Positions 25,064 through 36,300 of a stretch of 64,000 nucleotides of DNA are shown piece by piece. The stretch comes from Nocardioides_C sp963700955 (GTDB lineage: Bacteria; Actinomycetota; Actinomycetes; Propionibacteriales; Nocardioidaceae), in the NCBI GenBank assembly GCA_963700955.1, contig CAVOZH010000012.1, forward strand, positions 682,001 to 746,000, given 5' to 3'. Below the pieces are notes generated by a model that did no database searches, had not been told where the DNA came from, and saw only the letters and a program-made list of their open reading frames with translations. The position numbers and the translations under genes are program-made. Position 1 is the stretch's first letter. Each line of letters starts with the position of its first letter.

Positions 25064-26011
25064 TCAGCCCTTGCGCTTGTTGACCTCTTCGGTCGCGGCG
25101 GGAAGGACCGTGTGGAGGTCTCCGACCACGCCGAAGTCGACGAGCTCGAACAGCGGGGCCTCCTCGTCCTTGTTGATCGCGACGATGGTCTTCGAGGTCT
25201 GCATGCCGGCCCGGTGCTGGATGGCACCGGAGATGCCCGCCGCGACATAGAGCTGCGGGGAGACGACCTTGCCGGTCTGGCCGATCTGGAAGGAGTGCGG
25301 GTACCAGCCCGAGTCGACCACGGCGCGCGAAGCACCGACAGCGGCACCGAGCGCGTCCGCGAACTTCTCGACCGGCTCGAAGTTGCCGCCGGTGCCTCGA
25401 CCGCCGGCGACGACGATCGCTGCCTCGGTGAGCTCGGGGCGACCAGTCGACTTGCGGGGCTCGGACGCGAAGATCTTCGCGGCCTTCGCGGTGTCGGAGA
25501 TGTTCGCGGCCACCTGCTCGACCGCACCCGCGCCCTCAGCCTGCTCGGGGGTGGCGGCGTTCGGCTTGACCGTGATGATCGGGGTGCCCTTGGTGACCTT
25601 CGCCTGCACCGTGTAGCTGCCGGCGAACACCGACTGCGTGGTGACCGGCCCCTCCTGGACGTCGACGGCATCGGTGATCAGACCGGAGTCGGTCTTGACG
25701 GCGAGGCGAGCCGCGATCTCCTTGCCCTCGGCGTTGGAGGAGATGAGTACGGCGGCCGGGCCGGCCTTCTCCACCAGCTGCTGAAGCACCTCAGCCTTGG
25801 GGGCGACCAGGTAGCCCTTGATCTCCGCGTCGTCGACAACGTAGATCTTCTCAGCGCCGTAGCTCTTCAGAACGGCGGTGGCGTCGTCGGACGGGTTGCC
25901 GATGAACACCGCCGACGGCTCACCGAGACGGCGAGCGATCGTCAGAAGCTCGTTGGTGGTCTTGCGTACCGCACCGTCGACGTGGTCGACGAGAACCAGG
26001 ATCTCGCTCAT
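25064..26011 (-). CDS. etfA: electron transfer flavoprotein alpha subunit
   Basis: This 315-residue FAD-binding subunit of the ETF carries electrons from acyl-CoA dehydrogenases. The N-terminal domain starts SEILVLVDHVDGAVRK. The C-terminal FAD domain (about 190-315) shows VVAGGRGTGG, SRAVVDSGWYP, QIGQTGKVVSPQLYVAAGISGAIQH and the closing INKDEEAPLFELVDFGVVGD. The ATG at 26011 is the only sensible start, since upstream sequence runs into etfB. It lies 19 bases after etfB in the same operon, in the usual order etfB-etfA. It fits the acyl-CoA metabolism seen elsewhere in the window (enoyl-CoA hydratase, ccr, thiolase). Confidence 0.98.
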   Translation of the reverse strand: MSEILVLVDHVDGAVRKTTNELLTIARRLGEPSAVFIGNPSDDATAVLKSYGAEKIYVVDDAEIKGYLVAPKAEVLQQLVEKAGPAAVLISSNAEGKEIAARLAVKTDSGLITDAVDVQEGPVTTQSVFAGSYTVQAKVTKGTPIITVKPNAATPEQAEGAGAVEQVAANISDTAKAAKIFASEPRKSTGRPELTEAAIVVAGGRGTGGNFEPVEKFADALGAAVGASRAVVDSGWYPHSFQIGQTGKVVSPQLYVAAGISGAIQHRAGMQTSKTIVAINKDEEAPLFELVDFGVVGDLHTVLPAATEEVNKRKG

Positions 26012-26030
26012 GTCAGCTACCGGACCTTCC

Positions 26031-26819
26031 TCAGATGAACTTCTTCGAAGCGAGGAACTCGGCCAGCGCTGTGGCGCCCGAGCCGTCCTCGTCGGTGACG
26101 ATCTCGCCCTGCGTCCGCGGCGGCCGGGCGGTGGTGTCCTCCACCTGCGACCACGCCGCGGAGAGGCCGACCTGCGAGCCGTCGAGGCCCAGGTCGGACA
26201 GCGACCAGGTCTCGACCGGCTTCTTCTTGGCGGCCATGATCCCCTTGAAGGACGGGTACCGAGCCTCACCCGACTGGTCGGTCACCGACAGGACGAGCGG
26301 GGCGGTGCCGCCGACGATCTCGGTCGCGGTGTCGCCGTCGCGACGGATCCGGACCTCCTTGCCCTGCATCTCGACCTGCGATCCGAAGGTCACCTGGGGC
26401 AGACCGAGGCGCTCGGCCAGCATGGCGGGGACGACGCTCATGACACCGTCGGTCGACGCCATGCCACACAGCACGAGGTCGTAGTCGAGCTTCTTGATGG
26501 CCTCGGCCAGGACCAGGGAGGTGGCGAGGGCGTCGGAGCCGGCGATCGCGTCGTCTGTCACGTGGACACCCTTGTCGGCCCCCATCTGGAGGCCCTTCCG
26601 GATCGCGTCCACAGCCTGCTCGGGGCCGACCGTCAGCACGGTGATCTCGGCGCTGTCGTCGCCCGACTTCTCCTTGAGCTGCAGCGCCTGCTCGACGGCG
26701 TACTCGTCGAGCTCCGACAGCAGACCGTCGACTCCGACGCGGTCGACGGTGTTGTCACCCTCGAAGTGCCGGTCTGCACTCGCATCCGGCACGTATTTCA
26801 CACACACGACAATGTTCAT
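26031..26819 (-). CDS. etfB: electron transfer flavoprotein beta subunit
   Basis: This 262-residue ETF beta subunit binds AMP and pairs with EtfA. It begins NIVVCVKYVPDASADR and carries the NTVDRVGVDGLLSELDEYAVEQAL block. It also has VTVGPEQAVDAIRKGLQMGADKGVHV, LVLCGMASTDGVMSVVPAMLAERLGLP and the PSFKGIMAAKKKPVETWSLSDLG region typical of the family. The length is normal. It heads the etfBA operon. The 160 bases upstream contain an inverted repeat at 26891-26906 and no other gene. I see no strong ribosome-binding site in the last 12 bases before the ATG; the nearest purine run (GGAGGGG) is about 20 bases away. Confidence 0.98.
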   Translation of the reverse strand: MNIVVCVKYVPDASADRHFEGDNTVDRVGVDGLLSELDEYAVEQALQLKEKSGDDSAEITVLTVGPEQAVDAIRKGLQMGADKGVHVTDDAIAGSDALATSLVLAEAIKKLDYDLVLCGMASTDGVMSVVPAMLAERLGLPQVTFGSQVEMQGKEVRIRRDGDTATEIVGGTAPLVLSVTDQSGEARYPSFKGIMAAKKKPVETWSLSDLGLDGSQVGLSAAWSQVEDTTARPPRTQGEIVTDEDGSGATALAEFLASKKFI

Positions 26820-26890
26820 GGCAGTCTCGGCCCTGAGGGCCCCTCCTGTGCACTCGGTCTGACGGTCTCCCGCCCACGATGTCCCCTGAG

Positions 26891-26906
26891 GCTACTAGCG
26901 CGTAGC
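26891..26906. promoter_or_regulatory. inverted repeat upstream of etfBA, candidate operator
   Basis: GCTAC-TAGCGC-GTAGC has 5-bp perfect arms, and a further CTAGC follows directly. CTAG-containing dyads are rare in high-GC DNA. It sits 72-87 bases before the etfB start, a sensible place for a TetR-type fatty-acid regulator site; this is inference. Confidence 0.35.
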
Positions 26907-26979
26907 TAGCAGAGGAACATGCGGACGGGTGGGTTCGATCACACGCTCACGGCGTTTCCCCGAGAGGCGTGCGGGGGAC

Positions 26980-27384
26980 TTACGGACGGATGACCCGGTC
27001 AAGAATCTTGCCGATCACGAGGTAGACGACGGCGGCGATCCCCCAGTTCGTCAGGGCGCTCTTCACCCGGCCGTCCTGGTCGTCGGGGAAGGTGAAGATG
27101 CCGTCCTTGAGGCTGAACGGCCCGTCGAGCTTCTCGGCGCCGGAGATGATGAAGTGCACGATGCTGTTCTCCTCGTTCGCCTTGAGCGCGATGAGCAGCG
27201 CTCCGACAGCGAGGAACAGCGCGCAGACCACCGCGACGAGCCAGACCACCGTGGCGACCTTGCTCCGCACGGCGTTGGTCCCGGCCTTGACCTTCGACGC
27301 GCCCCCTGCGGAAGTACGCCGACCCCGCTTGTCGGGGGCAGCCTCCGACCCTCTGTCCTCAGTGCCCTTGCTGGCGTCAGTCAA
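26980..27384 (-). CDS. small membrane protein, uncharacterised
   Basis: This 134-residue protein has a polar, basic N-terminus (about 45 residues). A strong hydrophobic helix follows (VVWLVAVVCALFLAVGALL), then a loop with NEENSIVHFIISGAEKLDGPFSLKDGIF and a second helix (WGIAAVVYLVIGKIL). It is probably a two-helix membrane protein with the loop outside. Similar small proteins are common in actinobacteria without known function. The start is most likely the TTG at 27384, because AAGGAG ends five bases before it and the coding frame upstream belongs to noncoding sequence. It lies between the etf operon and the enoyl-CoA hydratase on the same strand, about 100 bases after the hydratase stop. 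Confidence 0.75.
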   Translation of the reverse strand: MTDASKGTEDRGSEAAPDKRGRRTSAGGASKVKAGTNAVRSKVATVVWLVAVVCALFLAVGALLIALKANEENSIVHFIISGAEKLDGPFSLKDGIFTFPDDQDGRVKSALTNWGIAAVVYLVIGKILDRVIRP

Positions 27385-27484
27385 TGTGTCTCCTTGGTCC
27401 GAGGTACCCGCACGATAACCGACCGTGGTTGGCCCCGAGAAACGGTTCCGACGCGTGACCGAGGGAGACGGACACCCGGTCTGG

Positions 27485-28264
27485 TCAGCGCCCCACGAAC
27501 TTCGCCTTGCCCGGTCCCTCCTCGACGAACGACCGCATGCCGATGCCGCGGTCCTCGGTGGCGAACAGGGCGGCGAACTGCTGGCGCTCGATCTCGAGAC
27601 CCGTCTCCAGGTCCACCTCGACACCCCGGTCGATCGACTCCTTGGCCGCCCGGATGGCGTACGACGCGCCCGCGGTGAACTGCTTGGCCCAGGCCACCGC
27701 CTCGGCGTACACCTGGTCCGCGGGAACCACCCGGTCGACCAGCCCGATGGCGAGGGCCTCCTCGGCCTTCACGAAGCGGCCGGTGAAGATCAGGTCCTTG
27801 GCCTTCGACGGGCCGACCAGACGAGTCAGGCGCTGGGTACCACCCGCACCCGGGATGATGCCGAGGAGGATCTCGGGCTGACCGAGCACCGCGCTGTCAG
27901 CGGCGATGCGGATGTCCGCGCAGAGGGCGAGCTCGCACCCACCGCCGAGCGCGTAGCCCGTCACCGCAGCGACCACCGGCTTCGGGATACGCGCCACGGC
28001 CGTGAAGGAGGACTGCAGCGCGCCGGATCGACGGACCATGTCGGTGTAGGACATGTCGGCCATCTCCTTGACGTCCGCGCCGGCGGCGAACACCTTCTCG
28101 CCGCCGTAGACCACGACAGCCTTCACGTCCTCGCGGTCGACGCACTCCGCCGCCGCGGAACGGATCTCCTCCTGGACCTGCACGTTGAGCGCGTTCATCT
28201 TCGGCCGGTCCAGCCGGATCGTCGCGACGCCGTCCTCGACCTCGACCCGCACGAACTCGCCCAC
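27485..28264 (-). CDS. enoyl-CoA hydratase/isomerase family protein
   Basis: This 259-residue crotonase-fold enzyme hydrates 2-enoyl-CoA thioesters in beta-oxidation or related routes. The oxyanion-hole motif VFAAGADVKEMADM is present. Both catalytic glutamates are present, in ALGGGCELALCADIRIA and GQPEILLGIIPGAGGTQRL, which supports true hydratase activity. The start is a GTG at 28264 with AGAGGAG six bases upstream. The longer open frame upstream overlaps the glgX promoter region and is not crotonase-like. The gene could supply crotonyl-CoA for ccr, but it is 29 kb away and the link is only metabolic. It is divergent from glgX. Confidence 0.95.
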   Translation of the reverse strand: MGEFVRVEVEDGVATIRLDRPKMNALNVQVQEEIRSAAAECVDREDVKAVVVYGGEKVFAAGADVKEMADMSYTDMVRRSGALQSSFTAVARIPKPVVAAVTGYALGGGCELALCADIRIAADSAVLGQPEILLGIIPGAGGTQRLTRLVGPSKAKDLIFTGRFVKAEEALAIGLVDRVVPADQVYAEAVAWAKQFTAGASYAIRAAKESIDRGVEVDLETGLEIERQQFAALFATEDRGIGMRSFVEEGPGKAKFVGR

Positions 28265-28400
28265 GTTGCACTCCTCTGATCGCCGGAAACCTGCTGGGAG
28301 CCTAAACCGGCGAGCCACCCTCAGGGTTGGCGGGTCACAGAAGGGTGAAGAGGGCCGGATAGTCGGTTTGTCGGCCGGAGTCGTCGGAGACAATGCTGTC

Positions 28401-30593
<2,193 letters not shown>

Positions 30594-30619
30594 CCCCGGA
30601 CCCGATCCCCTCAGACGAC

Positions 30620-30653
30620 AAGCGCCCCGGTCGTCATGACGACCGGGGCGCTT
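30620..30653. terminator. bidirectional terminator between glgX and glgP
   Basis: This is a perfect 34-bp palindrome: AAGCGCCCCGGTCGTCA followed at once by its reverse complement. It lies 27 bases after the glgX stop and 12 bases after the glgP stop. The outer AA/TT bases give a short tract on each side. Confidence 0.88.
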
Positions 30654-30665
30654 CCTCGACGGTGA

Positions 30666-33236
30666 TCAGGGCTGGACGACGAAACCCAGCTCCGCCGGCG
30701 AGGCCAGCAGCTCATGCCTGGGAACGATCCTCGTCGTGTACCCGAAGGGGCCGCTCTTCTTGAGCGCCAGCGACCCGGCGTACCGGTACCTGCCTGCCTC
30801 GTAGGTCTCGGCCAGGTGGAGCGACTCGATCCGTGTGTCGACCAGCTCGTCGTCGTGGCGGATGCGGCCGTGCACGACCTGCACGTCCACGTCCTCCGGC
30901 TCGAGGTCGCCGAGCGAGACGTAGACGCTCACCTCGAGTGTCTGGCCGATCTCGGGGGTGTCCCCCACGCCGCTGGAGTCGACGTGGTCGATCGAGACGC
31001 CCGACCAACCGGCCGCGACCCGCTGCTTCCATTGCGCGAGCCCGCGTGCGGCGGACCAGTCGTCGTTGAGCGCCCTCGATGTCGCCGCCGACGGGGCGTA
31101 GAGCTGCTCGACGTAGTCGCGCACCATCCGGCTGGCGAGCACCTTGGGCCCGAGCGACTTCAACGTGTGGCGCACCATCTCGATCCAGCGGACCGGCACG
31201 CCGTCCGCGTCGTGGTCGTAGAAGCGTGGCGCGACCTCGTTCTCGATGAGGTCGTAGAGCGCCGCTGCCTCGATGTCGTCGCGACGGTCGGGGTCATCGA
31301 CCCCGTCCGCGGAGGGGATCGCCCAGCCGTTGTGGCCGTCGTACCACTCGTCCCACCAACCGTCGAGGATCGACAGGTTGAGACCGCCGTTGAGCGCGGC
31401 CTTCATGCCGGAGGTCCCGCAGGCCTCGTACGGTCGCAACGGGTTGTTCAGCCACACGTCACAGCCCGGGTAGAGCGGCTGGGCCATCGCGATGTCGTAG
31501 TTCGGCAGGAACACGATGCGATGGCGCACCTCGGGGTCGTCCGAGAACCGCACGATCTCCTGGATCAGCTTCTTGCCGCCCTCGTCCGCAGGGTGGGCCT
31601 TGCCTGCGATCACGAGCTGCACGGGCCGCTCGGGGTTCAGCAGGATCCGCTTGAGCCGCTCGGGGTCGCGCAGCATGAGGGTCAGCCGCTTGTACGACGG
31701 GACGCGCCGCGCGAAGCCGATGGTCAGCACGTCGGGGTCGAGGGCGGAGCGGGTCCACTTCAGCTCCGCCGGCGCGAGGCCGCGGTGGAGGTACGAGTCG
31801 GTCAGCCTCCGCCGGGCGTCGAGGACCAGTCGCTCCCGCAGCTTGCGCTTGGTCTCCCAGATGCGCTTCTCCGACGCGTTGTCGACGGCCTGGAAGACCT
31901 GGTCGGGCTGCCCGGACGTGACGTCGGCCCCTGCCTCCGCGGCCAGCTGGAAGACCTCGCGGGCGACCCAGGTCGGCGCGTGCACCCCGTTGGTGATCGA
32001 GGCGATCGGGCGCTCGTCGGCGTCGAACTGGGGCCAGAGCCCGCCGAACATGCCGCGACTGACGTTTCCGTGGAGCTGAGAGACACCGTTGGCCCGCTGG
32101 GCCAGGCGCAGGCCCATCACGGCCATGTTGAACACCGACGGGTCGCCGCCCTCGTAGTCCTCGCAGCCGAGCGCGAGGATCTGCGCGACCTCCAGGCCGG
32201 GGCTGGCGTTCTCCCCGCCGAAGTACTGCTCCACGAGGTCGCGGGGGAAGCGGTCGATACCTGCCGGCACGGGGGTGTGCGTCGTGAACACGGTCCCGGC
32301 CCGGCAGACCTCGAGGGCGGTCGCGAAGTCGAGGCCGGCGGGGCCCCCGGTGAGCTCGCGGATCCGCTCCAGGCCGAGGAAGCCGGCGTGACCCTCGTTG
32401 GTGTGGAACACCTCGGGCGCCGGCGCCCCGGTGAGCCGGGAGTAGGCACGCAGCGCCCGGACCCCGCCGATGCCGAGCAGCATCTCCTGGCGAAGCCGGT
32501 GCTCGTTGTTGCCGCCGTACAGCCGGTCGGTGACCAGCCGGAGGAACTCGGTGTTCTCCTCCACGTCGGAGTCGAGGAGGAGCAGCGGAACACGGCCCAC
32601 CTGGGCGATCCAGATCCTGGCGACCAGCTCGTCTCCGCCTGGCAGGCCGATGGCCACCTGGGCGGGGGTGCCGTCCTGCTCGCGCAGCATGGACAGGGGC
32701 AGGCCGTCGGGGTCCACGACCGGGTAGGTGTCCTCCTGCCACGCCTCCCTCGACAGCGACTGCTGGAAGTAGCCGTGCCTGTAGAGGAGGCCGACACCGA
32801 CGATGGGGACGCCGAGGTCGCTCGCCGTCTTGAGGTGGTCACCGGCGAGGATGCCGAGGCCGCCGGAGTACTGCGGCAGCACGGCGGTGATCCCGAACTC
32901 GGGTGAGAAGTAGGCGATCGAGCGAGGCGCCTCGGGACCCAGCGTCTGGTACCAGTGGTCGCCGGTGAGGTAGCGGTCGAGGTCGGCCTCGGCGGCGTCG
33001 AGACGGGCGAGGAACTCCTCGTCCTTGGCCAGCTCGTCGAGCCGCTCCACCGAGACGTTGCCCAGGAGTCGCACCGGGTCGTGGCCGGAGGCGTCCCAGG
33101 CAGCGGGGTCGATGGCGGCGAAGATGTCCTGCGTCTCGGGGTGCCAGGACCACCTGAGGTTCTGGACGAGACCCTCGAGCGAAGCCAGTCGCTGGGGCAG
33201 AACAGGTCGGACGGTGAATCGACGGATAGCTCTCAC
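30666..33236 (-). CDS. glgP: alpha-glucan phosphorylase
   Basis: This 856-residue GT35 phosphorylase releases glucose-1-phosphate from alpha-1,4-glucan ends. An N-terminal DUF3417-type domain (residues about 10-120, with LASLEGLVQNLRWSWHPET) marks the actinobacterial/archaeal subfamily rather than the E. coli type. The glucan-binding block SIAYFSPEFGITAVLPQYSG is present. The PLP lysine region is GTSGMKAALNGGLNLSIL. The start is a GTG at 33236 (VRAIRRFTVRPVLP). The frame remains open for 168 more codons, but they run antisense through the peptidase gene. A TAAGGT box and the shared 12-bp dyad lie just upstream. It converges with glgX and is divergent from the M36 peptidase. Confidence 0.95.
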   Translation of the reverse strand: MRAIRRFTVRPVLPQRLASLEGLVQNLRWSWHPETQDIFAAIDPAAWDASGHDPVRLLGNVSVERLDELAKDEEFLARLDAAEADLDRYLTGDHWYQTLGPEAPRSIAYFSPEFGITAVLPQYSGGLGILAGDHLKTASDLGVPIVGVGLLYRHGYFQQSLSREAWQEDTYPVVDPDGLPLSMLREQDGTPAQVAIGLPGGDELVARIWIAQVGRVPLLLLDSDVEENTEFLRLVTDRLYGGNNEHRLRQEMLLGIGGVRALRAYSRLTGAPAPEVFHTNEGHAGFLGLERIRELTGGPAGLDFATALEVCRAGTVFTTHTPVPAGIDRFPRDLVEQYFGGENASPGLEVAQILALGCEDYEGGDPSVFNMAVMGLRLAQRANGVSQLHGNVSRGMFGGLWPQFDADERPIASITNGVHAPTWVAREVFQLAAEAGADVTSGQPDQVFQAVDNASEKRIWETKRKLRERLVLDARRRLTDSYLHRGLAPAELKWTRSALDPDVLTIGFARRVPSYKRLTLMLRDPERLKRILLNPERPVQLVIAGKAHPADEGGKKLIQEIVRFSDDPEVRHRIVFLPNYDIAMAQPLYPGCDVWLNNPLRPYEACGTSGMKAALNGGLNLSILDGWWDEWYDGHNGWAIPSADGVDDPDRRDDIEAAALYDLIENEVAPRFYDHDADGVPVRWIEMVRHTLKSLGPKVLASRMVRDYVEQLYAPSAATSRALNDDWSAARGLAQWKQRVAAGWSGVSIDHVDSSGVGDTPEIGQTLEVSVYVSLGDLEPEDVDVQVVHGRIRHDDELVDTRIESLHLAETYEAGRYRYAGSLALKKSGPFGYTTRIVPRHELLASPAELGFVVQP

Positions 33237-33257
33237 GGACGGTGACCTTACCGAGAA

Positions 33258-33269
33258 TGGATCGTTCCA
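33258..33269. promoter_or_regulatory. 12-bp near-palindrome shared with the glgE promoter (copy 1)
   Basis: Read on the minus strand this is TGGAACGATCCA, identical to the element at 36921-36932. Five of six base pairs on each side of a central CG are symmetric. It lies 22-33 bases before the glgP start, next to a TAAGGT -10-like box, and about 120 bases before the peptidase start. A central CG is typical of LacI/GalR-type sites; the regulator is unknown. Confidence 0.55.
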
Positions 33270-33389
33270 ACTACCCGCGGGTGGTGGGTTATGGACCAGG
33301 CTCCACGTAACCCGCCGACTCTGTCCGACGTTAAGCGGTGCATCCCAGGTCCCCGTGACCACATCCGTCCGCACCGCGAGAGGCACACC

Positions 33390-36300
33390 ATGCCCCTGAG
33401 CCCACGAGCTGCACGCGCCGGCAGTGCGCTGGCAGCAGCAGGCGTCATCCTCAGCCTGACCCAGCTCCCCGCCACCGGCACCGCCACCGCTCCACAGAAG
33501 GAGACCGCGGGCCGGACCGTGGTCACGTGGGGAGACTCTCCCCTGGCCCTGCCCGACCTGGACCTGCGCGGCTCCGCCCTGCCGACCCAGGCACAGCGCA
33601 GCGCCGTGGCCGCACTCGGCGCCACCGTGCGGTGGAACCGGTTCGGCACCCCCTCCTCCGTCTACGCCACCGACGGGGACCTGGGCACGGCCGCCAGCAG
33701 CGACCCGGTCACCGCCGCCCGGTCCTGGCTCCAGAGCCACCGAGCGGCCCTCGGCCTGAGCAGCGACCAGGTCGCGGGCCTCGAGCTGGTCTCCAACCAG
33801 GAGCTCGCCGACAGCCCCGCACGGGCGGTGCTCTTCCGCCAGACCTTCGGGGACCTCTCACCGGCGCTCGGAAGCATGGTGACCGTCGGTGTCGCCCACG
33901 GAAAGATCGTCTATGTCTCGTCCTCGCTGACCCGCACGACGAGTGCTCCGCAGCCCTCGAAGCTCACGGCGGTCCAGGCGTGGCAGATCGCAGCGTCAAG
34001 CGTGGGACGGGAGACCGCGCTCAAGGCGATCGACGACACGGTGAAGGCCGGCTGGACACGGCTCGACGTCGACGGCTTCGCCCAGGAGCAGCAGGTCCGC
34101 CTGCGTGCCCTCGCCCTCGCCGACGGCACCGTCCGGCCCGTGTACGAGACCAATGTCGTGGACTCCCAGGGCGGCAAGGCCATGGCCTACACCTTCATGG
34201 TCGACGCCGTGACCGGGAAGGTGCTGCACCGCGAGAACAAGGTCGAGCACGCGTTCGCCACAGCGAGCCAGGGTGGCACCCAGATGCAGGGAGCGGTCAC
34301 CGCCAAGGAGTGCGGCCCCAAGCACACCTTCGAGCTCACCGACGGCAACACCAAGCAGATCGTGGTGGCCGCGACCGAGGTGAACCCCGCCAACGACATC
34401 GTGATCAAGATCTTCGGCCCAGGGGGTGAGGTGCTGACCACCGGCGACCTCGCCACCAGTCCCGAGACCGCGACGTACACCGCGGACAGGATTCCGGCCG
34501 GCACCTACAGCGCGCAGGTCTGTCCCTTCGACGACCCGACCGCGCCGTTCACCGGTCCCGGCGACTACGTCGGGGTGATCACGACCTCGGACAGCGAGGC
34601 CCCGGCGGCCGGCGCGCCGTACCCGCCGAAGTGGACCTACTTCGCAGCCAACCCCACGCTGAGCTACTCGACGACCCACGTCCCGGGCAACCGGGTCACC
34701 GGCTGCTGGGAGACCCGGCACCAGGGCGACCGAGTCGCAGGCTGCGACACACCCCCCGGGTCCCTCCGCAACCTGGCCTCCCGCGCGCCGTGGGACTTCG
34801 ACTTCGCCACCGGTCTGCCGACCCTGACGACCGCGGGCAACAACGCACTCACCCGCGAGGCGTGGGCCTCGCCGCTCACACCGGGCGGAGCGCAGTCCCC
34901 CGTCGCGCCCGACCGCAACTACACCCACGACTTCACCGACGCGTGGCAGAACAGCAAGTGCGACCCGACGAACCTGCACCCCGGCGGCAACGACATCGAC
35001 GCCTCGGTGACCAACCTGTTCGTCTCGCACAACCGCATGCACGACTTCTCGTACTTCCTCGGCTTCACCGAGGGGAACTACAACCTGCAGGCCCGGAACC
35101 TCGGAAACAACCCCGACCCCACGCGGGAGAACGACCCTGAGCTCGGTGACGCGCAGGCCGGGGCCCTCACCGGAGGCACGCCGAGCTACCTGGGCCGTGA
35201 CAACGCCAACCAGATCGCGCTGCAGGACGGCATCCCCGGGATCACCAACCAGTACCTCTTCCAGCCGATCGCGGGGGCCTTCTACTCCCCCTGCGCCGAC
35301 GGCGGCTTCGACATGAGCATCGTCGGCCACGAGTACACCCACGCGATCAGCAACCGCATGATCGGCGGCCCGGACGAGGGCATCACCTCGGAGCAGGGCG
35401 GTGCCATGGGCGAGTCGTGGGGCGACCTGGTCGCCGCGGAGTACCTGCTGTCCCACGGCTACTCGACGGGCGCCAACCCGTGGGCCGTCGGGCCGTACGC
35501 CACGGGCAACAAGTCGGCCGGCATCCGCGACTACGCGATCAACCACAACCCGCTGCAGTACGGCGACTACGGCTTCGACAGCACCGGACCGGAGGTCCAC
35601 GCCGACGGCGAGATCTGGAACGCCGTGCAGTACGACGTCCGCCAGGCGCTCGTGAACAAGTACGACAAGCGCTTCCCCGCGAGCGACAGAGCGCTCCAGC
35701 TGCGCTGCGCCGACGGCGGCGCGACCAGGTCGCCGCTGGCCGTCGACAAGTGCCCGGGCAACCGGCGCTGGGTCCAGCTGATGTTCGACGCCTTCCTGCT
35801 GCAGCAGGGCGCGACCAACATGCTCGACGCCCGCGATGCGATGCTCGCGGCCGACCAGATGCGGTTCGGCGGCGCGAACCAGCGCGCCATGTGGACCGCC
35901 TTCGCCGGCAACGGCATGGGCGTGGACGCCCGGACCCCCAACTCGGACTCCTCCGACCCGAAGCCCGGCTACCGTGCCCCCGGCGTGCGGCTCGGGACGG
36001 TGAAGTTCGCCGCGAGGTCCGGCAGGGCGTCCGTGCCCGGCAAGTTCTTCGTCGGTCGTTACGAAGCCCGCGTCACCCCGGTCGCCGACACCATCAGGTC
36101 GACCGCCCGCGGCGCCGTCGTGAAGCTCGTCCCCGGCACCTACGACCTGCTCTTCCAGGGCAAGGGTGCCGGCCTGACCCGCTCCCGCTTCACGGTCAGG
36201 CCCGGGGCTCGCACGACGAAGCTGGTCAAGGTCAGCAGGAACCTCGCGTCGAAGAGCATCGGCGCCAAGGTGACCGGGTCGAGCGCCGGCTCGGTCAACG

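Noticed and set aside
33237..33740. N-terminal extension of glgP by 168 codons
   Set aside because: The extension runs antisense through the peptidase signal region and does not resemble a phosphorylase; the GTG at 33236 gives the family start.
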